NCBI RefSeq assembly: GCF_002300555.2
Contig: NZ_NTHN02000038.1
Span: 1-50,893 of the forward strand
DNA: 50,893 bases
From: Alloyangia mangrovi
Lineage (GTDB): Bacteria > Pseudomonadota > Alphaproteobacteria > Rhodobacterales > Rhodobacteraceae
Reading direction: 5' to 3'
The notes under the pieces were generated by a model. The model saw only the letters and a program-made list of their open reading frames with translations. It had not been told where the DNA came from and ran no database searches. Within the stretch, counting starts at the first letter, position 1, and the number at the start of each line of letters is the position of its first letter. The position numbers and the translations under genes are program-made. Of this stretch, positions 27,564 through 38,904 are shown in pieces.

Positions 27564-29225
27564 TCACTCGGCGGGCGGCATCTCCACCGTCACCGAGGGC
27601 ACGCCGTGGCGGGCGCGCAGACCGTCGCGGTAGATCGCCTTGAACAGGCCGAGGCACATCAGCAGCATCACCACCGAGAAGGGCAGCGCGCCGATCACCA
27701 TGGCGGTCTGGATCGCCGTCAGCCCGCCGACCAGCAGCAGCGCGGCGACCACGACACCCAGGGTCACGCCCCAGAAGATGATGTGCGGGCGGGCCTTCGG
27801 GCCCTCGTCACCCGCGGCGTTGATGGTGTTGACGATCAGCACCGCCGAGTCGGCCGAGGTCACCAGGTAGGTCATCAGCAGGATCACGATGATCACCGCC
27901 ATGCACCAGCCCAGCACGTCTCCGAGCATGATGCCGGTCATGGTGAAGATCTTGGCGCCATCGGTGGAGGCGAAGATCGCCCCCTTCGCCACGCCCGAGA
28001 GTTCCATGTCGATCGCCGTGCCGCCGGCGAAGGAGAACCAGACGAAGCACATGATCGACGGCACGATCATCGCGCCGAGCACGAACTCGCGGATGGTGCG
28101 GCCGCGCGAGATGCGGGCGAGGAAGAGGCCGACGAAGGGGGCGAAGGCCACCCACCAGGCCCAGTAGAACACCGTCCAGGCGCCCTGCCAGCCCGAGAGC
28201 GCGTCGCCGGTTTCCGACCCGTCGGGGCGGTAGACGGTGAACAGCATCTTGGGCAGCGCGATCAGGTAGTCGATCATCCCCATGAACAGCGCCTGCAGGC
28301 CGAACCAGGTGGAGCCGAAGATCATCAGGAAGGCCAGCAGGAAGATCGACAGCCCCATGTTGAGGTTCGACAGCCACTTGATGCCCTTGCCGACGCCCGA
28401 GAGCGCCGAGAGGGTCGAGGCGCCCATGATCACCACCAACGCCACGATGATGCCGGCGGGCGAGGCATTGCCCTCGGCGGTCACCAGCCAGTCGCCGATG
28501 CCGATCTTGCTCATCCCGGCGACGAACTGCTCGACGCCGAAGCCCAGCGTCTGCGCCACGCCGAGGATGGTGGCGATCACCGCGACGATGTCGACGAGGT
28601 GGCCGAGCGGGCCCGAAAGTGCCGAGCCGAAGAGCGGCGTCAGCGAGGAGCGGATGGTCAGCGGCAGGCCGCGGCGGTAGGTGAAATACCCCAGCGCAAG
28701 CCCGGCGATGGCATAGGAGGACCAGGCCGAGAAGCCCCAGTGCAGGTAGCTGTACTTGTAGGCGTTCATGAAGTTGTTCATGCTCTCGCCGTCCGCGAGC
28801 CCCTGGATCACCTCGGGGTTGTTGCGGAAGTGGTAGATCGGCTCGGCCACCGCCCAAGTCAGCATACCGACCCCGATGCCAGCGCCGAACATCATGGAAA
28901 ACCACGAGAAGTTGTCGAACTCGGGCTGTTCGTCATCATGGCCGAGCTTGAGCTTGCCCGCCGCCGGCCAGATTGCCAGTGCCAGGCAGACCAGCACGAA
29001 GAAGGCCATCACGTAGATGTACCAGCTGGCGAAATTGGCGAGGATGAAGGTGTTGAGCCCGCCGAGCACGCCGCCGGCCTGCTCGGGGAAGGCGACGGCC
29101 CAGAGCACCAGCCCGCCGACGGCGAGCTTGGAGGTCACCGTCACGTCGAGCGAGAAGCCGTTGTAAAAGCCCTTGTCGGCCGTCTTGATCGGCAGGTCTG
29201 AGAGGGGAGGTTCAATCTTTGCCAT
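27564..29225 (-). CDS. BCCT-family betaine/choline/carnitine transporter
   Basis: This 553-aa secondary transporter has 12 predicted helices. BCCT landmarks are present: GAGIGVGMLTWAVAEPIYHF, HWGFSAWSSYAIAGLALGYF, and the signature segment WTVFYWAWWVAFAPFVG (the tryptophan box for quaternary amines), then ISRGRTIREFVLG. The N- and C-terminal tails are short, so osmosensing domains are limited. It lies 92 bp downstream of choline-sulfatase on the same strand and is probably co-transcribed, which suggests it imports choline-O-sulfate, choline or betaine. Confidence 0.9.
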   Translation of the reverse strand: MAKIEPPLSDLPIKTADKGFYNGFSLDVTVTSKLAVGGLVLWAVAFPEQAGGVLGGLNTFILANFASWYIYVMAFFVLVCLALAIWPAAGKLKLGHDDEQPEFDNFSWFSMMFGAGIGVGMLTWAVAEPIYHFRNNPEVIQGLADGESMNNFMNAYKYSYLHWGFSAWSSYAIAGLALGYFTYRRGLPLTIRSSLTPLFGSALSGPLGHLVDIVAVIATILGVAQTLGFGVEQFVAGMSKIGIGDWLVTAEGNASPAGIIVALVVIMGASTLSALSGVGKGIKWLSNLNMGLSIFLLAFLMIFGSTWFGLQALFMGMIDYLIALPKMLFTVYRPDGSETGDALSGWQGAWTVFYWAWWVAFAPFVGLFLARISRGRTIREFVLGAMIVPSIMCFVWFSFAGGTAIDMELSGVAKGAIFASTDGAKIFTMTGIMLGDVLGWCMAVIIVILLMTYLVTSADSAVLIVNTINAAGDEGPKARPHIIFWGVTLGVVVAALLLVGGLTAIQTAMVIGALPFSVVMLLMCLGLFKAIYRDGLRARHGVPSVTVEMPPAE

Positions 29226-29317
29226 TCAGTTGTGTCCCTGTTGATCGGGCGTTGGGATAGTCCCGGCCGCAGCGCCCGTGGGCGGCCGGGTTGTAATTTC
29301 CGGGGTGAGGAACTGGG

Positions 29318-30841
29318 TCACTCGCCGCGGGGGAAGCGCGCGTTCTCCTCGACGACGTTGAGGTCCATGTGGTTGCGCATGTAGCGCTCCGAGGCCTTCT
29401 GCAGCGGCTGGAAGTCCCAGGGGAAATAACTGCCGTTGCGCAGCGCCTCGTAGACGATCCAGCGCCGGGCCTGGCTCTGGCGCACCTCGGCGTCGAAGCG
29501 GGCGAGGTCCCAGCGGGTGTCGGCGGCGGTGCGGAAGGCGTCGAGCGTTGCGGCGTGTTGCGGGTCTTCGGCGAGATTTGTCAGTTCATGCGGATCCGTC
29601 TCGAGATCGAAGAGAAGCTCGGGATCTAGCGCGCAGCGGCTGTACTTCCAGCGCCCCTGCCGCAGGCAGACCAGCGGCGCGTAGGAGGCCTCGGCGGCGT
29701 ATTCCATCGCCACCGGCGTGCCGCGCGTGCCGCCCTGCCCCAGCGGCACGAGGCTCTCGCCATCGGTCCAGGGGGCGATCTCGTCCATCGGCACACCGGC
29801 GAGGTCGCAGAGCGTGGGGCAGACATCGATATTGCTGACCGGCGTGTCGACCCGGCCGGGCGCCATCTGCGGCGCGGCGATCATCATCGGCACGCGCGCC
29901 GAGCCCTCGAAGAAGGACATCTTGAACCAGAGCCCGCGGTTGCCGAGCATGTCGCCATGGTCCGAGACCAGCAGGATGATGGTATTGTCTTCCTGCCGGG
30001 TGCCACGCAGCGCCTCCATGACCTCGCCGATCTTGTCGTCGAGATAGGAGATATTGGCGAAATAGGCGCGGCGCGAGCGGCGCACGTCATCCTCGGTCAG
30101 GTTGAAACTGCGCCAGTCGTTGGCGTCGAAGATGCGCTTGGAATGGGCGTCCTGCTCTTCGTAGGGGATCGGCCCGACCTCGGGCAGCAGGTGCTCGCAG
30201 TCCTCGTAGAGGTCCCAGTACTTGCGGCGCGCCACATAGGGGTCGTGCGGGTGGGTGAAGCTGACGGTCAGGCACCACGGGCGGGTGTCGTGGCCGCGAC
30301 CCAGATCGTAGACCTTGCGCGTGGCGTGGTAGGCGACCTCGTCGTCATATTCCATCTGGTTGGAAATCTCGGCGACGCCAGAGCCGGTGACCGAGCCCAT
30401 GTTGTGATACCACCAGTCGATGCGCTCGCCGGGCTTGCGGTAGTCCGGGGTCCAGCCGAAGTCGGGCGGGTAGATGTCGGTGGTCAGCCGTTCCTCGAAG
30501 CCGTGCAGCTGGTCGGGTCCGACAAAGTGCATCTTGCCCGACAGGCATGTCTGGTAACCGGCGCGGCGCAGGTGGTGGGCATAGGTGGGGATCGAGGAGG
30601 CGAACTCGGCGGCGTTGTCGTAGACCCCGGTGCGCGACGGCAACTGGCCCGACATGTAGCTCGCCCGACCCGGCGCGCAGAGCGGCGAGGCGGTATAGGC
30701 ATTGCGGAACCGGGTGGAACGCGCCGCCAGCGCCTTGAGGTGAGGGGCGTGCAGCCAGTCGGCGGGCCCGTCGGGGAAGAGGGTGCCGTTCAGCTGGTCG
30801 ACCATGAAGATCAAGATGTTCGGGCGGCTCGTCTGGTTCAT
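29318..30841 (-). CDS. betC: Choline-sulfatase
   Basis: This 507-aa type-I sulfatase hydrolyses choline-O-sulfate to choline and sulfate. Metal ligands D15-Q16 (MVDQLNG) and the sulfatase signature C55-A-P-G-R (the Cys becomes formylglycine) are present, as are KMHFVGPDQ, SDHGDMLG and the C-terminal choline-sulfatase extension (residues about 440-507, ending near NVVEENARFPRGE). There is no signal peptide from ATG 30841, so it is cytoplasmic like rhizobial BetC. It is divergent from a LysR regulator, with a BCCT carrier downstream; betaine synthesis genes betA and betB are not in the window. Confidence 0.93.
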   Translation of the reverse strand: MNQTSRPNILIFMVDQLNGTLFPDGPADWLHAPHLKALAARSTRFRNAYTASPLCAPGRASYMSGQLPSRTGVYDNAAEFASSIPTYAHHLRRAGYQTCLSGKMHFVGPDQLHGFEERLTTDIYPPDFGWTPDYRKPGERIDWWYHNMGSVTGSGVAEISNQMEYDDEVAYHATRKVYDLGRGHDTRPWCLTVSFTHPHDPYVARRKYWDLYEDCEHLLPEVGPIPYEEQDAHSKRIFDANDWRSFNLTEDDVRRSRRAYFANISYLDDKIGEVMEALRGTRQEDNTIILLVSDHGDMLGNRGLWFKMSFFEGSARVPMMIAAPQMAPGRVDTPVSNIDVCPTLCDLAGVPMDEIAPWTDGESLVPLGQGGTRGTPVAMEYAAEASYAPLVCLRQGRWKYSRCALDPELLFDLETDPHELTNLAEDPQHAATLDAFRTAADTRWDLARFDAEVRQSQARRWIVYEALRNGSYFPWDFQPLQKASERYMRNHMDLNVVEENARFPRGE

Positions 30842-30963
30842 GCGGAGTGCTGTCCTTTCCACGCGTCGTTGCGCCCGCCGGAGGGCGGACGCGTCTGTCG
30901 CAACATGGCGCGCCCCACCCGCTGGGCAAGCGGGGCGCGCGGCAAGTGCATCTGGTGTCATGA

Positions 30964-30996
30964 TATAAGTTTCGGAGAGAGTAGTTGACTTTCGGG
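30964..30996. promoter_or_regulatory. Divergent betC/lysR promoter region with spaced TTTCGG repeats
   Basis: In the 178-bp region between the divergent genes, TTTCGG occurs at 30970-30975 and 30990-30995, exactly 20 bp (two helical turns) apart, close to the lysR-type start at 31020. This spacing would suit a LysR-type tetramer, but no clear T-N11-A palindrome is visible. Weak evidence. Confidence 0.25.
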
Positions 30997-31019
30997 CAGA
31001 TGAACCGCGAAATCAGCTT

Positions 31020-31955
31020 ATGCGTGATATTGACATTTCTTATGGCACATTTGCCCGCTACGCCGCCGACCTGAGCCTCTTCCTGCTGGTGGCGGACTGC
31101 GGTCAGCTCTCTCGTGCAGCAGAGATCGCCGGGCTGTCGCAGCCACGGCTGAGCCAGCGGATGAAGTCGCTCGAGGAGGCGCTCGGGAAAGAGCTGTTGC
31201 GGCGCGAGCGGCGCGGGGTCGCGCTGACCCGCGACGGGCAGGCACTGCGCACGGCACTGACCCCGCATCTCGGCGAGGCCGCCGCCGGGTTTTCTCGCTT
31301 CCAGCGCCCTGCCCGCCGCCGGACTTTGGTGATCGAAACCGACCTCGCCTTTGCCAGCCTGCGCTTTCTGCCGGTGTTTCCCTCGCTCTGCGCCGCCTTC
31401 CCCGACCTCGGCATCTCGCTGCTGACCCGGCAGCTTCCCGAGGCGGGCGCGGACCGCGAGGCGGACCTGCGGATCCGCATGGAGCCGCGACACGAGGGGA
31501 CGGGCACCGCCTGCTGCCTGTTTGCCGAACGGGTGATGGCGGTCTGCAGCCCGGCCTTCCGCGACGCGCACCCGGGCCTCGGCGATCCGGACCCACTGCG
31601 GGGGCTGCCGTTGATCGAGCTCACCTCGGACGCCGGCGCGCCCTGGTTCACCTGGGGCAGCTGGCTGGCGCAGCTCGGGCCGGAGGCGGGCGTGCGCGGC
31701 GGTGGCGAGCGGATCAGCTTCAACAGCTACGACCACGTGATCCAGGCGGCGGAAAAGGGGCTGGGCGTGGCGCTCGGCTGGCGCGGGCTGATCGACAGCC
31801 GGCTGGAGACGGGCGCCCTGGTCCCCGCCCTGCCCGCCGCGGCGCAGGCCGAGCTGGAAAGCGGGCATGGCTACATGCTGCGGATGCTCTCGCGCCAGCC
31901 GGGTGAGGAGATGCGCGCGGTCTACGACTGGATCCGCGACAGTTTCAGCGGGTGA
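31020..31955 (+). CDS. LysR-family regulator next to choline-sulfatase
   Basis: This 311-aa LTTR has an N-terminal winged helix (about 15-75; GQLSRAAEIAGLSQPRLSQRMKSLEEALGKELLRRERRGVALTRDG) and a LysR substrate-binding domain (about 100-300; LIELTSDAGAPWFTWGSWL, HVIQAAEKGLGVALGWRGLID). The protein resembles the choline-sulfate-utilisation regulators found divergent from betC in proteobacteria. It is transcribed away from betC across a 178-bp promoter region and probably activates betC and the BCCT gene in response to choline-sulfate or choline. Confidence 0.85.
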   Translation: MRDIDISYGTFARYAADLSLFLLVADCGQLSRAAEIAGLSQPRLSQRMKSLEEALGKELLRRERRGVALTRDGQALRTALTPHLGEAAAGFSRFQRPARRRTLVIETDLAFASLRFLPVFPSLCAAFPDLGISLLTRQLPEAGADREADLRIRMEPRHEGTGTACCLFAERVMAVCSPAFRDAHPGLGDPDPLRGLPLIELTSDAGAPWFTWGSWLAQLGPEAGVRGGGERISFNSYDHVIQAAEKGLGVALGWRGLIDSRLETGALVPALPAAAQAELESGHGYMLRMLSRQPGEEMRAVYDWIRDSFSG

Positions 31956-31964
31956 GCTGCGGGC

Positions 31965-32368
31965 TCAGCCCTCGCGGCTGAGCTTCTCGGCCCGTCGCCG
32001 CACCAGCACGCCGCGCAGGTCGTGCATGGCCAGCAGCAGCGCGTCGGTGACCTCGTCGAGTTCGGCATCGCTGGCCTTCGACTGCGCCCACTGCGCGGCG
32101 GCGTTGAGCTGATCGATGGTGCGCTGCATCTCGTCGAAGCTGCGCCGCGCCAGCAGCGCCTTGCGATCCTCGACCCACGTGCCGATCGCCGCGAGGTCCT
32201 CGGGGGTGAGCTGGTGCTCGCCATGGGCGCGGACCTCGCCCTTGGCGAGGTTGACCACGGCGATCTGGGTCATCTCGATGCGGCGCTGCCGGTTCTCGCC
32301 GTCCACGCGGAACACGAGGGCCCCGTTGTCGCGGGTGCGGAAGAAGAACTCCGGCAGCGCCCCGGCCA

Positions 32369-32369
<1 letters not shown>
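31965..32369 (-). CDS. Conserved hypothetical protein coupled to aspartate aminotransferase
   Basis: This 134-aa soluble protein is not recognised. The N-terminal half (MAGALPEFFFRTRDNGALVFRVD, then RRIEMTQIAVVNLAKGEVR) looks beta-rich, like a small anti-parallel sheet. The C-terminal half (about 60-134) is charged and helical (ALLARRSFDEMQRTIDQLNAAAQWAQ). Its ATG overlaps the stop of the aminotransferase by one base (TGATG), so it is translationally coupled and may work with it or be a housekeeping passenger. It converges with the LysR gene, 9 bp apart. Confidence 0.7.
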
Positions 32370-34359
<1,990 letters not shown>

Positions 34360-34390
34360 GACCCGGGCCGAAAGGGCCGATGCCAGGACC

Positions 34391-34415
34391 GAAAGGCGCG
34401 GCCTCCGCGCTTTTC
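34391..34415 (+). terminator. Intrinsic terminator after sdhE
   Basis: GAAAGGCGCGG (34391-34401) pairs with CCGCGCTTTTC (34405-34415) around CCT, with one G-T pair. The 3' arm contains TTTT. It ends the xre-sdhE unit, 31 bp after the stop. Confidence 0.7.
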
Positions 34416-34510
34416 GCCACATCTGACTAGATTTAACCACTTCTTGGTCTTTTCCCTCCAGAACCATCGGTCATTCGGCATTGGGCCGCATGGCACTGGC
34501 GGAGACGATC

Positions 34511-35009
34511 ATGAGCATCCACGCCCCCCCTTGGAAGAAAACCGGTCACGGGCTACGTGGCGGGCTACCTGGAGACACTTTCGCTGCTCGAGCGGCTGCA
34601 CCGATTGCTGCTCGACGTGATCAAGGATGAGTTCGAGCGTGTCGGCATCCTCGAGATCAACGCGGTGCAGGCGCTCTTGCTGTTCAACATCGGCGACAAC
34701 GAGGTGACGGCCGGCGAGCTGAAGTCGCGCGGCTACTACCAGGGCTCGAACGTCAGCTACAATCTCAAGAAGCTGGTCGACATGGGCTACATGCACCACC
34801 AGCGCTGCGAGATCGACCGCCGCTCGGTGCGGGTCCGGCTGACCGAGAAGGGCCGCAATATCCGTGCCCTTGTCGACGAGCTGTTCCAGCGTCATTCCGA
34901 GGGCATCGAGGCGCGGCAGATCGTCGACCTGCAGGGGCTCGAGGACGTGAACAGCGGTCTGCGCCGGCTGGAGCGGTTCTGGACGGACCAGATCCGCTAC
35001 ATCTACTGA
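34511..35009 (+). CDS. MarR-family regulator (LdtR-like), frameshifted at C7 near start
   Basis: This winged-helix MarR protein would be about 165 aa after repair. The recognition region is VTAGELKSRGYYQGSNVSYNLKKLVDMGYMHHQRCEIDRRSVRVRLTEKG (about 65-115), flanked by dimerisation helices. The longest single frame would start at GTG 34557, but an ATG at 34511 with an upstream GGAGA (34500-34504) reads MSIHAPLGRKPVTGYVAGYLETL if the C7 run at 34524-34530 is six bases. The break is therefore probably an over-call, and 34511 the true start. The sequence resembles LdtR-type regulators of alphaproteobacteria, linked to L,D-transpeptidase and osmotic stress genes. No such target lies next to it. Confidence 0.82.
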
Positions 35010-35048
35010 GCGGGCGCGGCCCTTAGGTGACACCGTGGCGGCGGAAGA

Positions 35049-36080
35049 TCAGCTCCAGGGCCCCTCGTCCCCGTCCCGCCGCTTGCGCGGCACCGGGCGC
35101 GGGCGACCGGCGACACTGGGACGGCGCGGATCGTCCTCGACCACCTCGCGGCCCTCGACGCGGCTGCCGAATTCGCTGCCTGCCCCGCCCCAGTCGCCGG
35201 ACATACCGCCCTGCCGCGTGCCGCGCGGCTGGCCGTAGCCGCCCTGCGCGGCAAGCTCCTTCAGCGCCGCGATGCGGTTCTCGGTCGCCGGGTGGGTGGC
35301 AAAGAGGTTGTCGCGCTTGTGCATGTGCAGCGGGTTGATGATGAACATATGCGCGGTGGCCGGGTTCGCCTCGGCCCGCAGGTTGTCGATCCGCGCCGCG
35401 CCGCGCTGGATCTGCCCCAGCGCCGAGGCCAGCCACAGCGGGTTGCCGCAGATCTCTGCCCCGGCCTTGTCGGCGGCATATTCGCGGGTCCGGCTGATCG
35501 CCATCTGCACCAGGCCCGCCGCCATCGGCGCGAGGAACATCATCGCCAGCGTGCCGACGATGCCCATGCGGTTTTCGTCACGCGAGCCGCCGAAGAAGAA
35601 GGCGAAGTTGGCCAGCATGGAAATCGCCCCCGCGAATGTCGCGGTGACGGTCATGATCGCCGTGTCGTGGTTGCGGATATGCGCCAGCTCATGCGCCACC
35701 ACCCCCGCCAGCTCCTCTCGCGAGAGGCTGCGCAGCAGCCCCGTGGTCACCGCCACGGCGGCATTCTGCGGGTTGCGCCCGGTGGCAAAGGCGTTGGGTT
35801 GCGGGTTGTCCATCAGGTAGACCTTGGGGGTCGGCAGTCCGGCGTTCCGCGCCAGCTCGGCCACCATGTCGTGCAGCCCGAAGCGGTCGCCCGGCGAGAG
35901 CGGCTGCGCGCCGTGCATGCGCAGCACCATCTTGTCGGAGTTCCACCAGGTAAAGGCGTTCATCCCCCCGGCAAAGATCAGCGCGATCACCATGCCGGAG
36001 CTGCCGCCGATCAGGTAGCCGAGCCCCATGAAGAGGGCAGTCATCGCGGCCATCAGAAGGGCCGTCTTCGCATATCCCAT
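35049..36080 (-). CDS. htpX: Membrane zinc metalloprotease HtpX
   Basis: This 343-aa M48 protease of the inner membrane takes part in quality control of membrane proteins. Two N-terminal helices (about 5-45) precede the zinc site HELAH ([13 protein letters not shown]), and further helices and the third-ligand segment [12 protein letters not shown] follow. The [23 protein letters not shown]-terminal motif is typical. It is longer than the usual 280-300 aa because of a hydrophilic Gly/Arg-rich tail (about 290-343) with no visible domain. Converges with the MarR gene, 39 bp apart. Confidence 0.92.
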   Translation of the reverse strand: MGYAKTALLMAAMTALFMGLGYLIGGSSGMVIALIFAGGMNAFTWWNSDKMVLRMHGAQPLSPGDRFGLHDMVAELARNAGLPTPKVYLMDNPQPNAFATGRNPQNAAVAVTTGLLRSLSREELAGVVAHELAHIRNHDTAIMTVTATFAGAISMLANFAFFFGGSRDENRMGIVGTLAMMFLAPMAAGLVQMAISRTREYAADKAGAEICGNPLWLASALGQIQRGAARIDNLRAEANPATAHMFIINPLHMHKRDNLFATHPATENRIAALKELAAQGGYGQPRGTRQGGMSGDWGGAGSEFGSRVEGREVVEDDPRRPSVAGRPRPVPRKRRDGDEGPWS

Positions 36081-36159
36081 GGCGTGTCTCCGTCAGGCTG
36101 GATCGGGGGAGCGTGTTGCTCGACATATAGGCCGGCGCCCGTGCCGAACCAAGCCGGGC

Positions 36160-36933
36160 TCAGCGCAGCGCCGAGTCCGGAGCGCCCTCGGGACCGGGGA
36201 TGGGCACCAATTCGCCCACCATCATGTCATTGAGCTCGCGGAAGAGCTTGCGCGACATGGCGCGCAGGAAATCCCTGTAGCCCGAAGCCACCTCGACGAA
36301 GGCGCCCGGACCGTGTCGCACCTCGCCCTCGAAATATTCGACCACCCGCGGGTCCGAACCCATCACCGCCAGCCCGTTCACCGTCACCCCCTCGAAGGGG
36401 TAATGGGTGTAGGCCTGCTGCGGGCGGAAACCGTCGTTGGTGATCCCGTCCCCCGAGACATCGATCACCCGCCGCTCGCAGGCCGGGGCGGCCTCGAGGA
36501 TGCCGGCGCCGAAGCCGAGCGCATAGCCCATGGCAGTGGGATACCGGTTGTAGCTGCGCGGCGCGCTGAGCAGCCGCACCACCACGGCGTCGATCGTCGC
36601 CTCGTCGTGCAGCATGGTCCAGTCGAGCACCAGCTGCGACTGGTTGCGCCCGCTCCATTCGTAGGCGGAAAGCGCCACACTGCCACCGCCCTCGAGGATC
36701 GCCCGGCGCACGTCGGGATCGCGCAGCGCGCCGGCGAGTCCCTCCTTCTGCAACCGGTACTCCTGGTCGTCGACCGAGGACGACACGTCGAGAGCCAGCA
36801 GCAGCGCAAGCCGGCAGGAGGTCTCCTGCGCCCGTGCGGCGGAGCTGGGCAAGAGGCCCAGCCCCGCCGAAAGTCCCAGCGCGAGCCCCAGCCTCAGCCC
36901 CAGCGTCAGACCGCAGGCGAGACGCGCGCCCAT
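36160..36933 (-). CDS. DUF1194 (von Willebrand A-like) secreted protein
   Basis: This 257-aa exported protein has a signal peptide (1-35, ending ARA) and a vWA-like fold of the DUF1194 family. The MIDAS motif D49-V-S-S-S is followed by ALSAYEWSGRNQSQLVLDW, then RRVIDVSGDGITNDG. The family is found in Rhodobacterales and rhizobia with no assigned function; the MIDAS suggests metal-dependent protein binding in the periplasm. Start ATG 36933 lies 4 bp after the glyoxalase stop, so they are co-transcribed. A second DUF1194 gene lies at 47191. Confidence 0.85.
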   Translation of the reverse strand: MGARLACGLTLGLRLGLALGLSAGLGLLPSSAARAQETSCRLALLLALDVSSSVDDQEYRLQKEGLAGALRDPDVRRAILEGGGSVALSAYEWSGRNQSQLVLDWTMLHDEATIDAVVVRLLSAPRSYNRYPTAMGYALGFGAGILEAAPACERRVIDVSGDGITNDGFRPQQAYTHYPFEGVTVNGLAVMGSDPRVVEYFEGEVRHGPGAFVEVASGYRDFLRAMSRKLFRELNDMMVGELVPIPGPEGAPDSALR

Positions 36934-36937
36934 GGGG

Positions 36938-37372
36938 TTACCAGTGGCCGGTGTTGGGCATGCTCGCCCAGGGTTCGGCCGGCTCCTTGGCATCGCCCTG
37001 CTGCAGCAGCTCGATCGACACGTTGTCGGGCGAGCGCACGAAGGCCATGTGGCCGTCGCGCGGCGGGCGGTTGATCGTCACCCCGGCGTCCATGAGCGCC
37101 TGGCAGGCCGCGTAGATGTCCGGCACGGAATAGGCCAGGTGCCCGAAGTGCCGCGAGTCCGAGGGCAGCCCCTCGTCGCCATCCCAGTTGTAGGTAAGTT
37201 CCACGTCGGCGGTGCCATCGTCCTGATCCGGCGGGCAGAGGAAGACCAGGGTGAAGCGGCCCTTCTCGCTCTCCGTGCGGCGGCGCTCCTTCAGCCCCAG
37301 CAACTCGTAAAATGCGATGGATTTATCGAGATCTTTCACGCGAACCATGGTGTGCAGGTAGCGGATCGGCAT
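36938..37372 (-). CDS. gloA: Lactoylglutathione lyase (glyoxalase I)
   Basis: This 144-aa vicinal-oxygen-chelate enzyme converts the methylglyoxal-glutathione hemithioacetal to S-lactoylglutathione. Metal ligands are visible at His7 (LHTMVRV), Glu58 (VELTYNWD), His78 (HFGHLAY) and Glu121 (SIELLQ). The Asn in TYNWD and Gly-rich loop NWDGDEGLP fit nickel-type bacterial GloA. It is transcribed just before the DUF1194 gene with a 4-bp gap. Confidence 0.92.
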   Translation of the reverse strand: MPIRYLHTMVRVKDLDKSIAFYELLGLKERRRTESEKGRFTLVFLCPPDQDDGTADVELTYNWDGDEGLPSDSRHFGHLAYSVPDIYAACQALMDAGVTINRPPRDGHMAFVRSPDNVSIELLQQGDAKEPAEPWASMPNTGHW

Positions 37373-37449
37373 TTCTTGCCCTTTCCTCGTGGTCTTGGAG
37401 TCTTTGACCCTAGGCTAGCAGGCCGCGCCCACTTGTCGAGACTTCACAT

Positions 37450-38895
37450 TCAGAAGCGCGATTTGAAGCCGAGGCTGAGGGCGAAGGTCTCGGTCTCGAA
37501 GCGGCTCACGTTGCTCTCGGAGCGCTCGGCGCTGAGATCGAGCACCGGCACGAAACCAGCATAATCGAGCTTTTCGAAGGCCACCTGCATCTCGGCCCGC
37601 CAGACCTCGTCCTCGCGCCCACCTGGCACCGGGAAGAGAACCCTGTAGTCGGGGTATCGGTGCTCGAAGGCAGAAAGCCCGAAGGACAGGCGCACCGGCC
37701 CCACCGGCGCGCCGGGCTCGTAGCCGAGCCGCAGCCCGCGGGTGTCGCGGGTGATCTGACCGTTCTCCGATTCCGCGGCGCCACCGATGAGCATGGCCGA
37801 AACCGTGCCCGGCGTGCCGAGGTCACGGATCACCCCAAGCTGGTAGCCAAAAGTGTCGACGTCGTTGTAGGCGCTCGTCGCATCCTGCTGGTGCTGCCAT
37901 GACAAGCCGCCGGTCAGCGCGGTGACCGCGCCCAGCGGCTGCACGAGGCTGACCGCGGCGCGGCGGTAGTCATAGCTGTGCTCCCCGCCCTGCCAGGCGC
38001 GGCCAAGCGTTGCACTTCCGGAGGCAACGGGGCCCTTCTCGCCCAGCTGGCGCCGGTGCTGCAGGCCGACCTCCAGCGAGGAGGCCCCGAAGTCGGAATT
38101 CTCGACGCTCGGCGCCTTGTCCCGCGCCTCCTCGCTCAGCCGGACCCGGCGCAGCGTACCGTATCCGCGCAGCGTGGTCTCGGACTTCGGCCCGCGCTGC
38201 ACCGCATAGCCCAGTGACAGCGCGCCGCGCGCGGAGAGCCCCGAGAGGGCCTGCGCCGAGGGTGAGAGAATGCCGACCAGCGGCAGCCCGTCGACGGTAC
38301 TGATCTCCTCCGAGGCGCCGCCGTTGACGTTCGACGAAGGGGCGGCCGAGAGCTCGAGCGACAGGCTGAGCCGCGACAGGTTGCGCAATGCCTTGTATTC
38401 GCGCCCCGCGCGCCGCCCGAGCGCCTCGCTGGGCACGTCCATCATTGCGCGGCGCATCCAGAGCTGCGACAGGAAGTAGCTCTCGTCGAGCGCATAGGCC
38501 GCCGCCATGACCCGCGCCGCCTCATGCCTCTGCACATCGGTCTTGGCATATCGCAGCGTCTGCCGGGCGGCCTTGCGCGCCTCGGCGGCATTGCCGCGGC
38601 GCAGCTCGGCCTGGGCGATGACGAAATGGCCGTAGGGATCGGAAGGATCGGCCCGCAGCAGCAGCCCGCCCAGCTCCGCCGCCAGCGCGTAATGCCCCGT
38701 CTGCACCGCCCGCAGCGCGGCGATGCGCATCTGCGCGGCGCTCAGGGTCATGCCGCCAAGCGCCGAGGCCGCTTCGGAGGAGACGGGCGCGGAGGTGGTC
38801 GGCGCGGACGGCTCAGCCAGCGCCCCATCCTGACAGGTGAAAAACAGGGCGCCGGAAACGGCGAGCGCCGCATGGCGCAAGCTACGCAGTTCCAT
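37450..38895 (-). CDS. Surface lipoprotein assembly modulator (Slam, DUF560-like)
   Basis: This 481-aa outer-membrane protein has a signal peptide (about 1-28), an N-terminal helical TPR-like domain (about 45-165; AQAELRRGNAAEARKAARQTLRYAKTD) and a C-terminal beta-barrel of many amphipathic strands (about 170-481), ending in Phe (GFKSRF), the usual outer-membrane signature. This architecture is that of Slam proteins, which move specific lipoproteins to the cell surface in Neisseria and relatives. It starts 9 bp after the stop of a lipoprotein gene with a TbpB-like barrel domain, the usual gene pair. Identity rests on architecture and neighbour; it could also be another TPR-porin family. Confidence 0.78.
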   Translation of the reverse strand: MELRSLRHAALAVSGALFFTCQDGALAEPSAPTTSAPVSSEAASALGGMTLSAAQMRIAALRAVQTGHYALAAELGGLLLRADPSDPYGHFVIAQAELRRGNAAEARKAARQTLRYAKTDVQRHEAARVMAAAYALDESYFLSQLWMRRAMMDVPSEALGRRAGREYKALRNLSRLSLSLELSAAPSSNVNGGASEEISTVDGLPLVGILSPSAQALSGLSARGALSLGYAVQRGPKSETTLRGYGTLRRVRLSEEARDKAPSVENSDFGASSLEVGLQHRRQLGEKGPVASGSATLGRAWQGGEHSYDYRRAAVSLVQPLGAVTALTGGLSWQHQQDATSAYNDVDTFGYQLGVIRDLGTPGTVSAMLIGGAAESENGQITRDTRGLRLGYEPGAPVGPVRLSFGLSAFEHRYPDYRVLFPVPGGREDEVWRAEMQVAFEKLDYAGFVPVLDLSAERSESNVSRFETETFALSLGFKSRF

Positions 38896-38904
38896 CGTCG
38901 GGCC

